Source of the DNA: Mesostigma viride
Lineage: Eukaryota > Streptophyta > Mesostigmatophyceae > Mesostigmatales > Mesostigmataceae
Reading direction: 5' to 3'
DNA: 64,000 nt
Assembly (NCBI GenBank): GCA_009746045.1
Contig: RPFO01000448.1
Coordinates: 3,622,373-3,686,372 of the forward strand
Shown piece by piece: positions 55,055 through 64,000 of the stretch; within the stretch, counting starts at the first letter, position 1, and each line of letters starts with the position of its first letter. Both the position numbers and the translations under genes were made by a program. The notes beneath the pieces were generated by a model. That model was not told the origin of the DNA. It searched no databases and saw only the letters and a program-made list of their open reading frames with translations.

Positions 55055-56344
55055 TTACACAAGATGATGGAGTAGTTTGGTGTTGAAAGGGAAGGTCGAA
55101 AGCCTGCGCTTAATGCACCACCCGTAATTACGAGCGAAAGTACAGCCACCATGGAAAATCCCGTTGACATCGCGCAAAAACAGGCCAAGAGAAAGCGGCA
55201 AGTGGCCGAAGCGGCCCGCCGGTGGAGGTTGAAAAAGAGGGGGAAGAAGAGGGGGACGACTCAATGCATACGTAGTCAGGCGATGGAGGGTGGCAACACC
55301 GCTCCCCTGGACGATGGTGCTGTTCCACACCGCGCTCCTCGCCTTCAGTTGAGCCGGCGTGTAGTCCTCGTCCAGGCTGAAGTCGCCGGGCTGGAGCAGA
55401 CGACGTGCTCCCAGCACGAGGCGTTTGTCGTGCATGGAGGCCATGGTGACGACGACCAGGCCCGGAGGGCCTGGCAGCCGAATGGCTCGTTCAATGACAA
55501 CACGGTTCTGGAGCTGCATCTTCCCCAGAAACGCTGGGCCGCGCAGCTCCTCGGCAAGTGAGTGTGCTGTCTCATGTGCTGCCGCGCCTGTCTGGAAGCC
55601 TTTGATTACCATATTGCGCTGGCCTTGCTGCACTGCATTCTGGGTGACCGCAGCGGTAGCTGCAGACTTGGCCGCCTGTTGAACGATGGTGGTCAACTGC
55701 TTGCCGGTGACATCGGCAAACGTGGTAGTTTTGGCGGGGGCTGCCATGGCTTTCTTCAGCTCCAGCAATTGTGCCGTCGCAGCTGCAGACGCCTCCGTCA
55801 GGACCTTAATGTCGCCCTGCACGGTCGTAAAAGACTGTGCGACGTCCTGCAGCTGCACGTTAACATCGGTCGCGGGGGCTGGCCTGGCGATGGTCGTCGC
55901 CGGCAGCTCGACAAGTTCAGGGCAGCACGAAATAAGACAGGCAAGCCGACGCTGGCGCTCATCCCAATGAGGCCATTCATCCGAAGCAGCCTCCATAACC
56001 TGGCCGCTCTTAGGGTGGCGAATCGGGGCGTCGTTGTCGTTGCGGAGCTTCAGCACGCTTGTCACAGCGGCGTCATTGTAGGCGAGTAAGGTATCGATGT
56101 CTGCCAGGCTCAAACGCTGGCCTGGCATGTAGAATGAGGAAGAAATGGCGTCCGGCAAGGAGGTTTCAGCAGCTATCGGAGTTGCTTCCGAAGTTGCTTC
56201 CGAAGTCTTGGATCGCTTGTTAGCGGCGTTCTTGGCGACGACAATGTCGTGGGCGATTTTGTTTGCAGCAATCTGGGCATCAATAGAATCGGCGGCAAGA
56301 GCTGAAGACGATGCGGGGACCTCCATAGCTACGTTTAATAGCAC
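55055..56344 (-). CDS. L1-type LINE ORF1 protein
   Basis: A 429-codon frame; the likely start is the Met of MEVPASSSALAADS (residue 7). It has an Ala/Ser/Thr-rich N-terminus, a helical part (EWPHWDERQRRLACLISCCPEL), a coiled coil (DVAQSFTTVQGDIKVLTEASAAATAQLLELKKA), an RRM-like core (NMVIKGFQTGAAAHE) and the C-terminal signature RAIRLPGPPGLVVVTM...DKRLVLGARRLL...FSLDEDYTPAQLKARSAVW. This is the architecture of L1 ORF1, an RNA-binding chaperone of the LINE particle. The last 90 residues are probably out of frame. No ORF2 follows, so it is a partial LINE within the CACTA-like insertion. Confidence 0.65.
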   Translation of the reverse strand: MLLNVAMEVPASSSALAADSIDAQIAANKIAHDIVVAKNAANKRSKTSEATSEATPIAAETSLPDAISSSFYMPGQRLSLADIDTLLAYNDAAVTSVLKLRNDNDAPIRHPKSGQVMEAASDEWPHWDERQRRLACLISCCPELVELPATTIARPAPATDVNVQLQDVAQSFTTVQGDIKVLTEASAAATAQLLELKKAMAAPAKTTTFADVTGKQLTTIVQQAAKSAATAAVTQNAVQQGQRNMVIKGFQTGAAAHETAHSLAEELRGPAFLGKMQLQNRVVIERAIRLPGPPGLVVVTMASMHDKRLVLGARRLLQPGDFSLDEDYTPAQLKARSAVWNSTIVQGSGVATLHRLTTYALSRPPLLPPLFQPPPAGRFGHLPLSLGLFLRDVNGIFHGGCTFARNYGWCIKRRLSTFPFNTKLLHHLV

Positions 56345-56535
56345 CTAGACGAGGGCAGGGGGCGCAGGCACACTGATCACATGCGTGGTGCCGCCATAAT
56401 GTGCAGAAAAGTAGCGAGATCTGCTGGGCAGGCCGCTGGCGATAACTTGCGAAATCCTGGGCAATGGCTGCCAAAAATTAGATCGGCGTGTTCGTCATCA
56501 AAAGGCGAGTCTATTGCAATTTAGCCGACCAAATT

Positions 56536-57624
56536 TCATCATGGATGGATGGATGGATGGATGGATGGATGGAGGGAGGGAGGGAGGGAGGGAGGGAGGG
56601 AGGGAGGGAGGGAGGGAGGGAGGGAGGAGGGAGGGAGGGAGGGAGGGAGGGAGGAGGGAGGGAGGGAGGGAGGGAGGGAGGGAGGGAGGAGGAGGGAGGG
56701 AGGGAGGGAGGGAGGAGGAGGGAGGGAGGAGGGAGGGAGGGAGGGAGGGAGGGAGGGAGGGAGGGAGGGAGGGAGGAGGGAGGGAGGAGGGAGGGAGGGA
56801 GGGAGGGAGGGAGGGAGGGAGGGAGGAGGAGGGAGGGAGGGAGGGAGGGAGGAGGGAGGGAGGGAGGGAGGGAGGGAGGGAGGGAGGAGGGAGGGAGGAG
56901 GGAGGGAGGGAGGGAGGAGGGAGGGAGGGAGGGAGGGAGGAGGGAGGGAGGGAGGAGGGAGGGAGGGAGGGAGGGAGGGAGGGAGGGAGGGAGGGAGGGA
57001 GGAGGAGGGAGGGAGGGAGGGAGGGAGGGAGGAGGGAGGGAGGGAGGGAGGGAGGGAGGGAGGAGGAGGGAGGAGGGAGGGAGGGAGGGAGGAGGGAGGG
57101 AGGAGGGAGGGAGGGAGAGGGAGGAGGAGGAGGGAGGGAGGGAGGGAGGGAGGAGGGAGGAGGAGGGAGGAGGGAGGGAGGGAGGAGGGAGGGAGGGAGG
57201 GAGGGAGGGAGGGAGGGAGGGAGGGAGGAGGGAGGGAGGGAGGGAGGGAGGGAGGGAGGAGGGAGGGAGGGAGGGAGGGAGGGAGGGAGGGAGGGAGGGA
57301 GGGAGGAGGAGGGAGGGAGGGAGGGAGGGAGGGAGGAGGGAGGGAGGGAGGGAGGGAGGGAGGGAGGGAGGGAGGAGGGAGGGAGAGGGAGGGAGGGAGG
57401 GAGGGAGGGAGGGAGGGAGGGAGGAGGAGGGAGGAGGGAGGGAGGGAGGGAGGGAGGGAGGAGGGAGGAGGGAGGGAGGGAGGGAGGGAGGGAGGGAGGG
57501 AGGGGGGAGGGAGGGAGGGAGGAGGGAGGGAGGGGATGGATGGATGGAGGGATGGATGGATGGATGGATGGATGGATGGATGGATGGATGGATGATGGAT
57601 GGATGGATGGATGGATGGATGTTC
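56536..57624. repeat. GGGA/ATGG microsatellite (1.1 kb)
   Basis: A GATG run, then about 1 kb of GGGA units with AGG slips, then GATG again. It is nearly all purine on the plus strand. Gly/Arg/Glu frames across it are artefacts. Confidence 0.95.
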
Positions 57625-58136
57625 TTAATTAATTAATAATTAATTAATGGTCAAATTAAAGGCAATCATGGTACATGAAGCGAGACAAATCATGCCTGGA
57701 CGCATGGCGATGTAAGAGCCCCCCCTCCCCCACGCCAGGAGGAAGGGGTGCGTGACTGAGTAGAGTAGTTAGGATTTTGTATTAAGAGAGACAACTTTGT
57801 ATATTATCAAGGAGACAACTTTGTATATAAGATTAGAGTGAGATCAGCTAGTCTTCGCGGCTCAGTTCTAATGCACCCACCCCCATCAGTCCATGGAATA
57901 CGTGCTCCTGCTCCAGATCCTTAATTAAGGCCAAAATGAGTCCCTTCCAAACAACGTTTGCACTTAGATAGTTAGACGAATTATGCCCGACGAAGCTGGA
58001 ACTTAACAGCCACAATGAATTACGGTTGTTCAGACCTTGTACAACGCCTCAGGGCATTTGGAGCCCTGAATGGTAACAAATGCTAACAAGGTAGTGTTGC
58101 TATCAATAATGATTTTAAAAATTAATATGATGTCAT
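57625..58136. other. No gene recognised
   Basis: AT-rich with TTAATTAA words at both ends. TATCAAGGAGACAAC at about 57808 resembles the target region of element A. Confidence 0.5.
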
Positions 58137-58300
58137 TAATTAATTAATTAGTTATCAACATCACTCCGTTGGGAGTAAATGTAGCACATATCCCTGAGAA
58201 GGGGCATATGGCTTTTAATACATTCTAGGCTACTTCATGCAAGGGTGGGAATGTAAGCTACCCCTGCTCTAGGTGCACCAGGGCACCTGCACCACCATGT
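58137..58300 (+). repeat. Interspersed repeat, copy 2
   Basis: Same family as 6170-6320, again preceded by TTAA units. Confidence 0.75.
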
Positions 58301-58570
58301 CATATTACAACCAAAACTGGTCGTCATCATGCAAGCATCTGAAGCATGGTCGCAAAACTTCGTGTGCAAAATCTCATGTCATAAGGAGCCCAACATTATG
58401 ACAATTGCCAGGCTTTGTAAAGATTTTTGATTTAACGATGACTACAGCACAAACAGTGAGCGAAACCCTGGTGCATGTGAATGCCTGAGTGGCGACTGTT
58501 CCTAACAGAATGCAAGATGTAAGGTAGACATTGCGAGTATGCCACAAATGTGTGATGTGCAGTGCACATG

Positions 58571-58637
58571 CATGTGAGCTACCATGGTCCGGATTCTCCC
58601 GATTTCTGGCCTGCGCTGGTTGTCTCCTTGATGTATA
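58571..58637 (-). other. Empty-site paralogue for element A
   Basis: On the minus strand ATCAAGGAGAC runs straight into AACCAGCGCAGGCCAGAAAT and on to CCATGGTAGCTC. These are the left and right flanks of element A with a single GAGAC (58622-58626 on plus as GTCTC). Confidence 0.9.
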
Positions 58638-58899
58638 CCCCATGACACCATACTTCTAAACTACTTAAGAACCTTGGCACATTGCAAAATGGGAAAGAAA
58701 GCTGAACAATACATGCAACATCACTCACTAACACAGCCATGTGATTGCTACCAACACGTACCATGTACGTCCTGTGTGAAATTATTGGCAACGACACGCC
58801 AAGCAAACGCCAAGGTATAGTATAACTGCGACAGGCTGGCACATGTCACCTGGCATCCACGTATGCTCACCCCAAGGCATTGGCATATCCCCATGTCTA

Positions 58900-59727
58900 T
58901 ATCCGTTGCCCTTTGTGCGTACCGAGTCACCCATGCAGTCACCCACCCATGCATCCACCTGGCCCACCCACACAAGTACTCATACACTTGCGCACCTGAG
59001 TACCCAGCCACCCACTGGTCCACCCACCCGGTGACCCAGCCAGCCAGCCACGCACCTACTAAACCAACCTATCTAACCACTCGTGCACCCAGGCACCCAG
59101 CCACATACCCACCCACTGGGACATCCACCCACCCAGCTAGCCACATATGCAATCTACCCACCTAGGCAATAAGGAGGCATTCACCCATCCTTTTATCCAG
59201 GCACCCATTACTAAAACCACGCAGCCACCTAACCACCCAGCCAGCTGGCCCCATGTGTGCCCACCGGGCCGCCCACCCCTGACCCACCCACGCCCCTTCC
59301 CACTCGACCACTCTTTCCCCCCATACCCTTATACCCACCGACCTGCACCCACTCACCCTCACACATCCACATCCTCTCAGCCAGTCACCCACCCATCTCA
59401 CCCCTAACATGCACAGCCCTCCACCCGCGATAGGTGAGTCGATCCCAACTACAAAACCACCCACCCACCCATATCCGTGCACCCACCCACCCATCTACCT
59501 TCCCCATCGCTCACCCCACCCACTTCTAATCACAGCTACACATCCACCCGCCACAAACCAACGGTGCAAATCCTCCAGCCCATGAAACAGTTTCACTCAG
59601 GCATCCAACAATGCACCCACCTAGGAGTTCCCAAACCCCGTCGATCCCCCAGCCACCTGGCGATTCACTTATAAGCAACCACCCTTGCACCCATCCACCC
59701 ACCATAACCACCCACCCACCCGCCCGC
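58900..59727 (+). repeat. CCCACCCA-rich low-complexity region
   Basis: Irregular repetition of CACCCAGCCA, CCACCCACCC and similar words. Frames are open but of Pro/Thr/His low complexity and not called as genes. Confidence 0.75.
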
Positions 59728-60075
59728 CCTCCCTCCCTCCCTCCCCCTCCCTCCCTCCCTCCCTCCCTCCCTCCCTCCCTCCCTCCCTCCCTCCCTCCCT
59801 CCCTCCTCCCTCCCTCCCTCCTCCCTCCCTCCTCCCTCCCTCCCTCCCTCCCTCCTCCCTCCCTCCCTCCCTCCCTCCCTCCCTCCCTCCCTCCCTCCCT
59901 CCCTCCTCCCCTCCCTCCCTCCCTCCCTCTCCCTCCCTCCCTCCCTCCCTCCCTCCCTCCCTCCCTCCCTCCCTCCCTCCCTCCCTCCCTCCTCCCTCCC
60001 TCCCTCCCTCCCTCCCTCCCTCCCTCCCTCCCTCCCTCCCTCCCTCCCTCCCTCCCTCCCTCCCTCCCTCCCTCC
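59728..60075. repeat. (CCCT)n microsatellite
   Basis: About 85 CCCT units with CTC slips, the opposite strand sense of the GGGA array at 56.5 kb. Confidence 0.95.
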
Positions 60076-60099
60076 CGCCACCCCACCCACCCACCCTCT

Positions 60100-60276
60100 C
60101 CAACTGCATGTGGACTGCCTCTCCCAGCGACTCGGCCAGCCGTTTGAGTGTGTTTGGGTCTTTGGGACCATATGCTGATGCCCATGGATATTACGTGCGC
60201 CATCAACCAGGCAACACCAGTGACACTTGAGCTCCTTGTTATCCTTCTCATCGGATGTACTGACGACACCCTGCAC
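60100..60276 (-). other. Possible exon, Cys-rich
   Basis: On the minus strand VVSTSDEKDNKELKCHWCCL continues as VDGARNIHGHQHMVPK before running into the satellite. It looks protein-like (CHWCC pair plus His), as in a zinc finger, and could be a further exon of the candidate at 60560-60900. Unrecognised. Confidence 0.25.
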
Positions 60277-60559
60277 AATTACAGCTCACAAGGCAACTAA
60301 CATGCTGGAGGAACGCATCCGCCGCAGTGGACGTCAGTAACGGATGTTGCAATGTTGCTGGAGGGAGGTCAATCGACCGCACCCGTACATACAAGGGGCA
60401 ATTATTGATGCGTCATACCCAAAACAGGAAGAAAATGTGGCACAACTAACCTTGCCATCAACATGGATGGACGGAGTTGGAGACCAACTGCAGCGCGGCA
60501 TTCGCAAGGGCACAGGCTGTGTTGTTCAGCAGGTCCACCGCTGGACTGCCCGATGCCGA

Positions 60560-60900
60560 GTCCAGGTTCTTCCTTACACAAACTCTCCACAAGCGTGATT
60601 GTCGCGTCCTTGGCTGCCGACTGCGGAAAGGAGGCCAGTGCTCGCTTCAGCAGGAACTCGGCAATTGCAATCACGGTGGGCCCTGGCACGATTTGCAGGC
60701 CTACACATGCTTGCCCCGCATGTGCCTCCCCCACGTGTGCATCCACCGCAGTTGACGTGCTTGCTCGCAGCTCCCACTACCGCTGGCTTCGTTGCCATGT
60801 TCCTCCACCCGTTGCCTCTTGCATCTTAGCTGTTCCTCGCGCTTCTCCGCAGCCTCTCTTTCCCTCTCTTCCTCTCTCTTTTCTGCTGCCGTTCATGCCT
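60560..60900 (-). CDS. Candidate gene fragment with a 56-bp intron
   Basis: Minus strand. A charged coiled-coil exon (EKREEEREREAAEKREEQL, then CKRQRVEEHGNEASG) reaches a donor at 60756 (CAC|GTCAAC). Acceptor TGTGTAG ends at 60701, and the join is in phase to LQIVPGPTVIAIAEFLLKRA and SAAKDATITLVES. Downstream sense continues in two possible frames to about 60454, where AAG|GTTAGT resembles another donor. No family recognised. It lies inside the CACTA-like insertion and could be cargo. A chance arrangement is possible. Confidence 0.3.
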
Positions 60901-61332
60901 TGCTCCAGATATAGATGTGGCTGCTTAGGCGTTCAATCTGCATCACAGAATTGGACGATATGCACGTCAAAGGAAAGCCAACCAAGCAGCAACATTACCA
61001 ACAATGTAGCGGGAGGGTCAGTGCAGAGGCCAGCAACATAACTGCCTTAGTCTTGTACTCCTACCATACACATTAGGGAAGACTGCTGGCATGGCAGCCT
61101 GCATCACAGCAATGAATTGCCGCCAACTAAAATAAGAGAGTGACTCACCGCTACTCTTCCCTGAAGCCGACTGGTCACACCTCCATTGTGGCGTTGTTTT
61201 ACCACTTTAAGGCTCTTCCACAGCGTGCGATTTTGTTGATGCCATTTTCTCAATTCCTGCAGCATATATTTTGCCCCCGCCGCACGCTTCCATGGGTTGC
61301 CATGTACATCATACTTTGCTGATGCTGCAGAG
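60901..61332. other. No gene recognised
   Basis: Spacer between the candidate gene and the duplicated repeat pair. Confidence 0.45.
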
Positions 61333-62872
61333 AATCGGATTTCTCTGAAAATAGTTTATTAAACAGAATGCGGGAAAGAAAGGGCCGCCACAACCTTGTG
61401 GCTGCACATGCAGAGAGGCTTGTTATAGACGAATGGGGACGACTTGTTGTTTACCGGGGAATCCTACTGGCAACTAGCTTTGCCTTTTGTAAGTCAGGCG
61501 CCGTTTGTTTGAACGGCCGGCCATGTGTGGAATGCTGACGGAAGTTGCGTCAAAAAGCTGTAATAAAATCTGATGTAACCAGCACTCACCAATTGATTGG
61601 TGTGCTGCTTGGTTGGGTAGTGTGTTCAGGGTTGCATTCGAAGAGTACACATGGCCTGACAGCTCAGACGTGTGACAGATGAGCTGGCTGGCTGAATTAA
61701 AAAATTGTCAGCGTTAGGATATTTCTGGTTTTGCCGTTTTCCATTTTGACGGTAGGCTTGATAAGCATGGTCGGCGGGTTGTGACCCGTAATTGTTTCTT
61801 TGAATGTGCTCACTGAAGCAGTATGAGCGGCCTCGCTGCTATGGCGGCGGGGCTAAAGAAAATTAGGCAAAGACCCCGTCCTTGCCTGCTATGAAGTCGC
61901 GGGCTTTGCGACTTTACGGCAGGTAGGGGCGGTTTGAACGGAACGGAAATTTCGCGTTACCAATGTGCCAAGTGGTTCTGGTTGGCACCTTGCTGGGCAG
62001 CGTCTCGGTGGTCATAGAAAGTGGGCTGGGCGCCCCGCCCCGGCTGCTGGTAATTCCAGCAGCGGAGCCAATCATGTCGACTAAGAAGTCCGCAGCTAAT
62101 GCGGAAACTGTGCGAAGGTCAATAGATTAATTTGGATTCCATGAGACTGCGCTGGTAGTCAGTCAGCGGCCCACAGCCTAGGGCGCTGCATGGCGCTGCC
62201 TTCGGCTTGGTGCGCGGCCCTTTTTTGTTATGGGCCAGCGAGGGATATAAGGGTGACGCGCGGCCGGCTAATTTCTTGCGTTCCGGAAGAAAATATATTT
62301 GCAAAATTCCCACAAAAGGAACCGAGTATCGGAAAGGCGTCTCGGCTGGCAGTGGCAGTGCCTGGCCTTGTCGTCTCTCCCTGCTCAGCACCCGGCAGGT
62401 AGCGGTTCAAACCCTGGTGGCGTCGGAATGCGAATTTTCTGGGTTTTTATCTGGAATCATATTTTGCTGAGGCGGCTCCGCGGATTCGCTAACCTTTTAT
62501 CGTCGGGCCCCTTAGGGGGTTATTATAGCCTTGTGCGGGCTGAGTCGCCATGAAGGAGATGTTGCGACACGCCCCACTTTGTGGTCTTTTTATGGAAGCG
62601 GCTACCCTCGAGGCTGCCTGGAAGAGGGGGGGGGATTCTTCTTCTTTTCTTTGTTCACTGTTATTGGGGCAACAGTGATCCTATCAAGTTTTGTTTCCTG
62701 AACGGCGACAGTGCGGGGGAGGAGGGCAATGGCGCCAGGGACTGGGGTGGATCGGGGGGCTCTTGCTCCTGCATGCGAGGGAGACGAGATGACTACTTAA
62801 ACCTGCCTTTGGCAGGGGCTCTACTCATTGTTTTCAATCAAATGCTGGTTTTCTTGGGAGCTCAAGTGTCAT
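61333..62872 (+). mobile_element. 1.54-kb repeat element, full copy
   Basis: It starts AATCGGATTTCTCTGAAAAT (468-bp left module, 61333-61800), has a unique middle (61801-62753) and a right module (62754-62872) ending GGGAGCTCAAGTGTCAT. Both modules recur in the next 604 bp without the middle. There are no inverted ends and no long frame. The family is unknown; the left module begins like the fragment at 93. Confidence 0.6.
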
Positions 62873-63476
62873 AATCGGATTTCTCTGAAAATAGTTTATT
62901 AAACAGAATGCGGGAAAGAAAGGGCCGCCACAACCTTGTGGCTGTACATGCAGAGAGGCTTGTTAGACGAATGGGGACGACTTGTTGTTTACCGGGGAAT
63001 CCTACTGGCAACTAGCTTTGCCTTTTGTAAGTCAGGCGCCGTTTGTTTGAACGGCCGGCCATGTGTGGAATGCTGACGGAAGTTGCGTCAAAAAGCTGTA
63101 ATAAAATCTGATGTAACCAGCACTCACCAATTGATTGGTGTGCTGCTTGGTTGGGTAGTGTGTTCAGGGTTGCATTCGAAGAGTACACATGGCCTGACAG
63201 CTCAGACGTGTGACAGATGAGCTGGCTGGCTGAATTAAAAAATTGTCAGCGTTAGGATATTTCTGGTTTTGCCGTTTTCCATTTTGACGGTAGGCTTGAT
63301 AAGCATGGTCGGCGGGTTGTGACCCGTAATTGTTTCTTCCCACCCATCCCACCCTTGGGGGGCTCTTGCTCCTGCATGCGAGGGAGACGAGATGACTACT
63401 TAAACCTGCCTTTGGCAGGGGCTCTACTCATTGTTTTCAATCAAATGCTGGTTTTCTTGGGAGCTCAAGTGTCATA
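62873..63476 (+). mobile_element. Internally deleted tandem copy of the 1.54-kb repeat
   Basis: Left module 62873-63338 (one 2-bp difference, GTTAGACG for GTTATAGACG), an 18-bp CCCACCCATCCC-like filler, then the right module 63357-63475. It lies head-to-tail with the full copy. Confidence 0.75.
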
Positions 63477-63539
63477 AGTCAATTAACGCGTCTTCTACGT
63501 CTTCCACAGTGTGCATGCGTAGCTAGCCAGCTATGTCGC

Positions 63540-63859
63540 GGTTTACGATCCAGTTAACGATAACGGCTCCGTAACCACCCCAGTACCTACTAATATTGGG
63601 GCAGCTATGGCGCCGTAACCACTACCTGACCCGTCCCGTATACCCCAACGTAACCTGAACCGAAGCCGTTCACGCCCCCGTAAACATAACCGGCCCAGTT
63701 ACTGGGCCGTACCGAATCTCGGGGCCAATATTCCGAATGGTACCGTAACCGGTCCGGTAACCCAAACCGCCAACGAATACGGACCCGTAACCTGGCCCGT
63801 CGAAGTTACCGGGCAGGTTACGGGGGCGTCGAAGTTACCGGACAGGTTACGGGGGCTTC
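63540..63859 (-). repeat. GTAACC subterminal array, right
   Basis: About 20 GTAACC/GGTTAC words in both orientations directly inside the right CACTA-like end, the counterpart of 42443-42955. Confidence 0.85.
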
Positions 63860-63875
63860 AAATTAACTCCTAGTG
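63860..63875 (-). repeat. CACTA-like terminal repeat, right
   Basis: AAATTAACTCCTAGTG, exact complement of 42427-42442. Confidence 0.9.
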
Positions 63876-64000
63876 TCGTCCTGGTATTTTCTAACAATCC
63901 CCGGTGCGAGATAACGCTCGCTCAGGAGGGCGATCTGCTTGCGCAGCGTTGACCGATATTCTAGGGGACTGATGCAAACTTTGGGCTGCCCCTCGTCCAA
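63876..64000 (-). CDS. Gene H, upstream coding part (partial)
   Basis: The minus strand is open throughout and reads as helical protein (LDEGQPKVCISPLEYRST, then LRKQIALLSERYLAPGIVRKY) up to the insertion. Skipping the 21.4-kb insertion and one TC duplication gives an in-phase continuation into the frame starting at 42424. The start of the gene lies outside the window. Confidence 0.6.

Larger units (their letters stand above)
42427..63875. mobile_element. 21.4-kb CACTA-like insertion in gene H
   Basis: Both ends are CACTAGGAGTTAATTT, inverted (16/16). Both are followed by long subterminal arrays of GGTTAC/GTAACC words in both orientations, the layout of CACTA (En/Spm) transposons. The flanks share a 2-bp TC duplication (42425-42426, 63876-63877). 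When one copy is removed, the minus-strand protein frame of gene H runs on in phase (...KYQDE|NHFQ...). No CACTA transposase is visible, so it is non-autonomous. It has been loaded with a minisatellite, a satellite, retrotransposon C, a LINE ORF1 and other repeats. Confidence 0.75.

Noticed and set aside
56488-57636. Gly/Arg/Glu-rich frames over GGGA repeats
   Set aside because: Three frames are open through a purine microsatellite and none has unique sequence.

Overview
The window is eukaryotic nuclear DNA, most likely from a unicellular alga or a similar protist. It has LTR retrotransposons with 5-bp target duplications, L1-type LINE ORF1 fragments, GT-AG introns in candidate genes, CAG/polyglutamine and other long satellites, and no bacterial gene arrangement. 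I cannot name the species. Almost all of the window is mobile or repetitive DNA, and many inserts sit inside other inserts.

Layout. 1-6.8 kb: a 1.9-kb 8-bp minisatellite, microsatellites and small repeats, no gene. 7.2-10.9 kb: L1-like ORF1 remnants (minus strand) split by a 2.25-kb element with 16-bp inverted ends and a TTAA duplication. 11.4-19.9 kb: LTR retrotransposon A (minus), identical 455-bp LTRs. 20.6-37.7 kb: a possible 17.1-kb unit bounded by perfect 30-bp inverted repeats, holding minisatellites, a PHD-like/polyglutamine gene, a decayed transposase-like gene (T) split by LTR retrotransposon B (25.7-31.8 kb) and by a 769-bp MITE, and a 5'-truncated LINE with a restriction-like endonuclease end. 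38-40 kb: mosaic 422-bp and 128-bp duplications. 40.0-42.4 kb and 63.9-64.0 kb: two pieces of one intron-containing gene (H, minus) separated by a 21.4-kb CACTA-like insertion (42,427-63,875). That insertion contains a long minisatellite, a palindromic satellite interrupted by LTR retrotransposon C (46.4-54.4 kb), an L1-like ORF1, GGGA/CCCT satellites and a tandem pair of 1.5-kb and 0.6-kb repeats.

The main result is that A, B and C form one unusual lineage. All have LTRs ending AGTT...AACT and 5-bp target duplications. All have the domain order Gag - zinc knuckle - integrase - retropepsin-like domain - reverse transcriptase - RNase H, so the protease-like domain lies between integrase and RT rather than before integrase. 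The integrase has DD29E spacing (the last acid is D in B), the protease motif is DTQ or DTN instead of DTG, and RT has HGDD where YVDD is expected. In all three, the first 10-12 nt after the 5' LTR (the primer-binding position) recur as an exact reverse complement in the loop of a hairpin shortly upstream of the 3' LTR, and each match begins exactly at the LTR boundary. This suggests an element-encoded priming or RNA-cyclisation device. Element C has an intact 1197-codon pol frame; A and B carry frameshifts.

The insertion history can be read directly: a paralogous empty site for A at 58.6 kb, gene T reading in frame across the B site, gene H reading in frame across the CACTA-like insertion, and the satellite repeat restored when C is removed.
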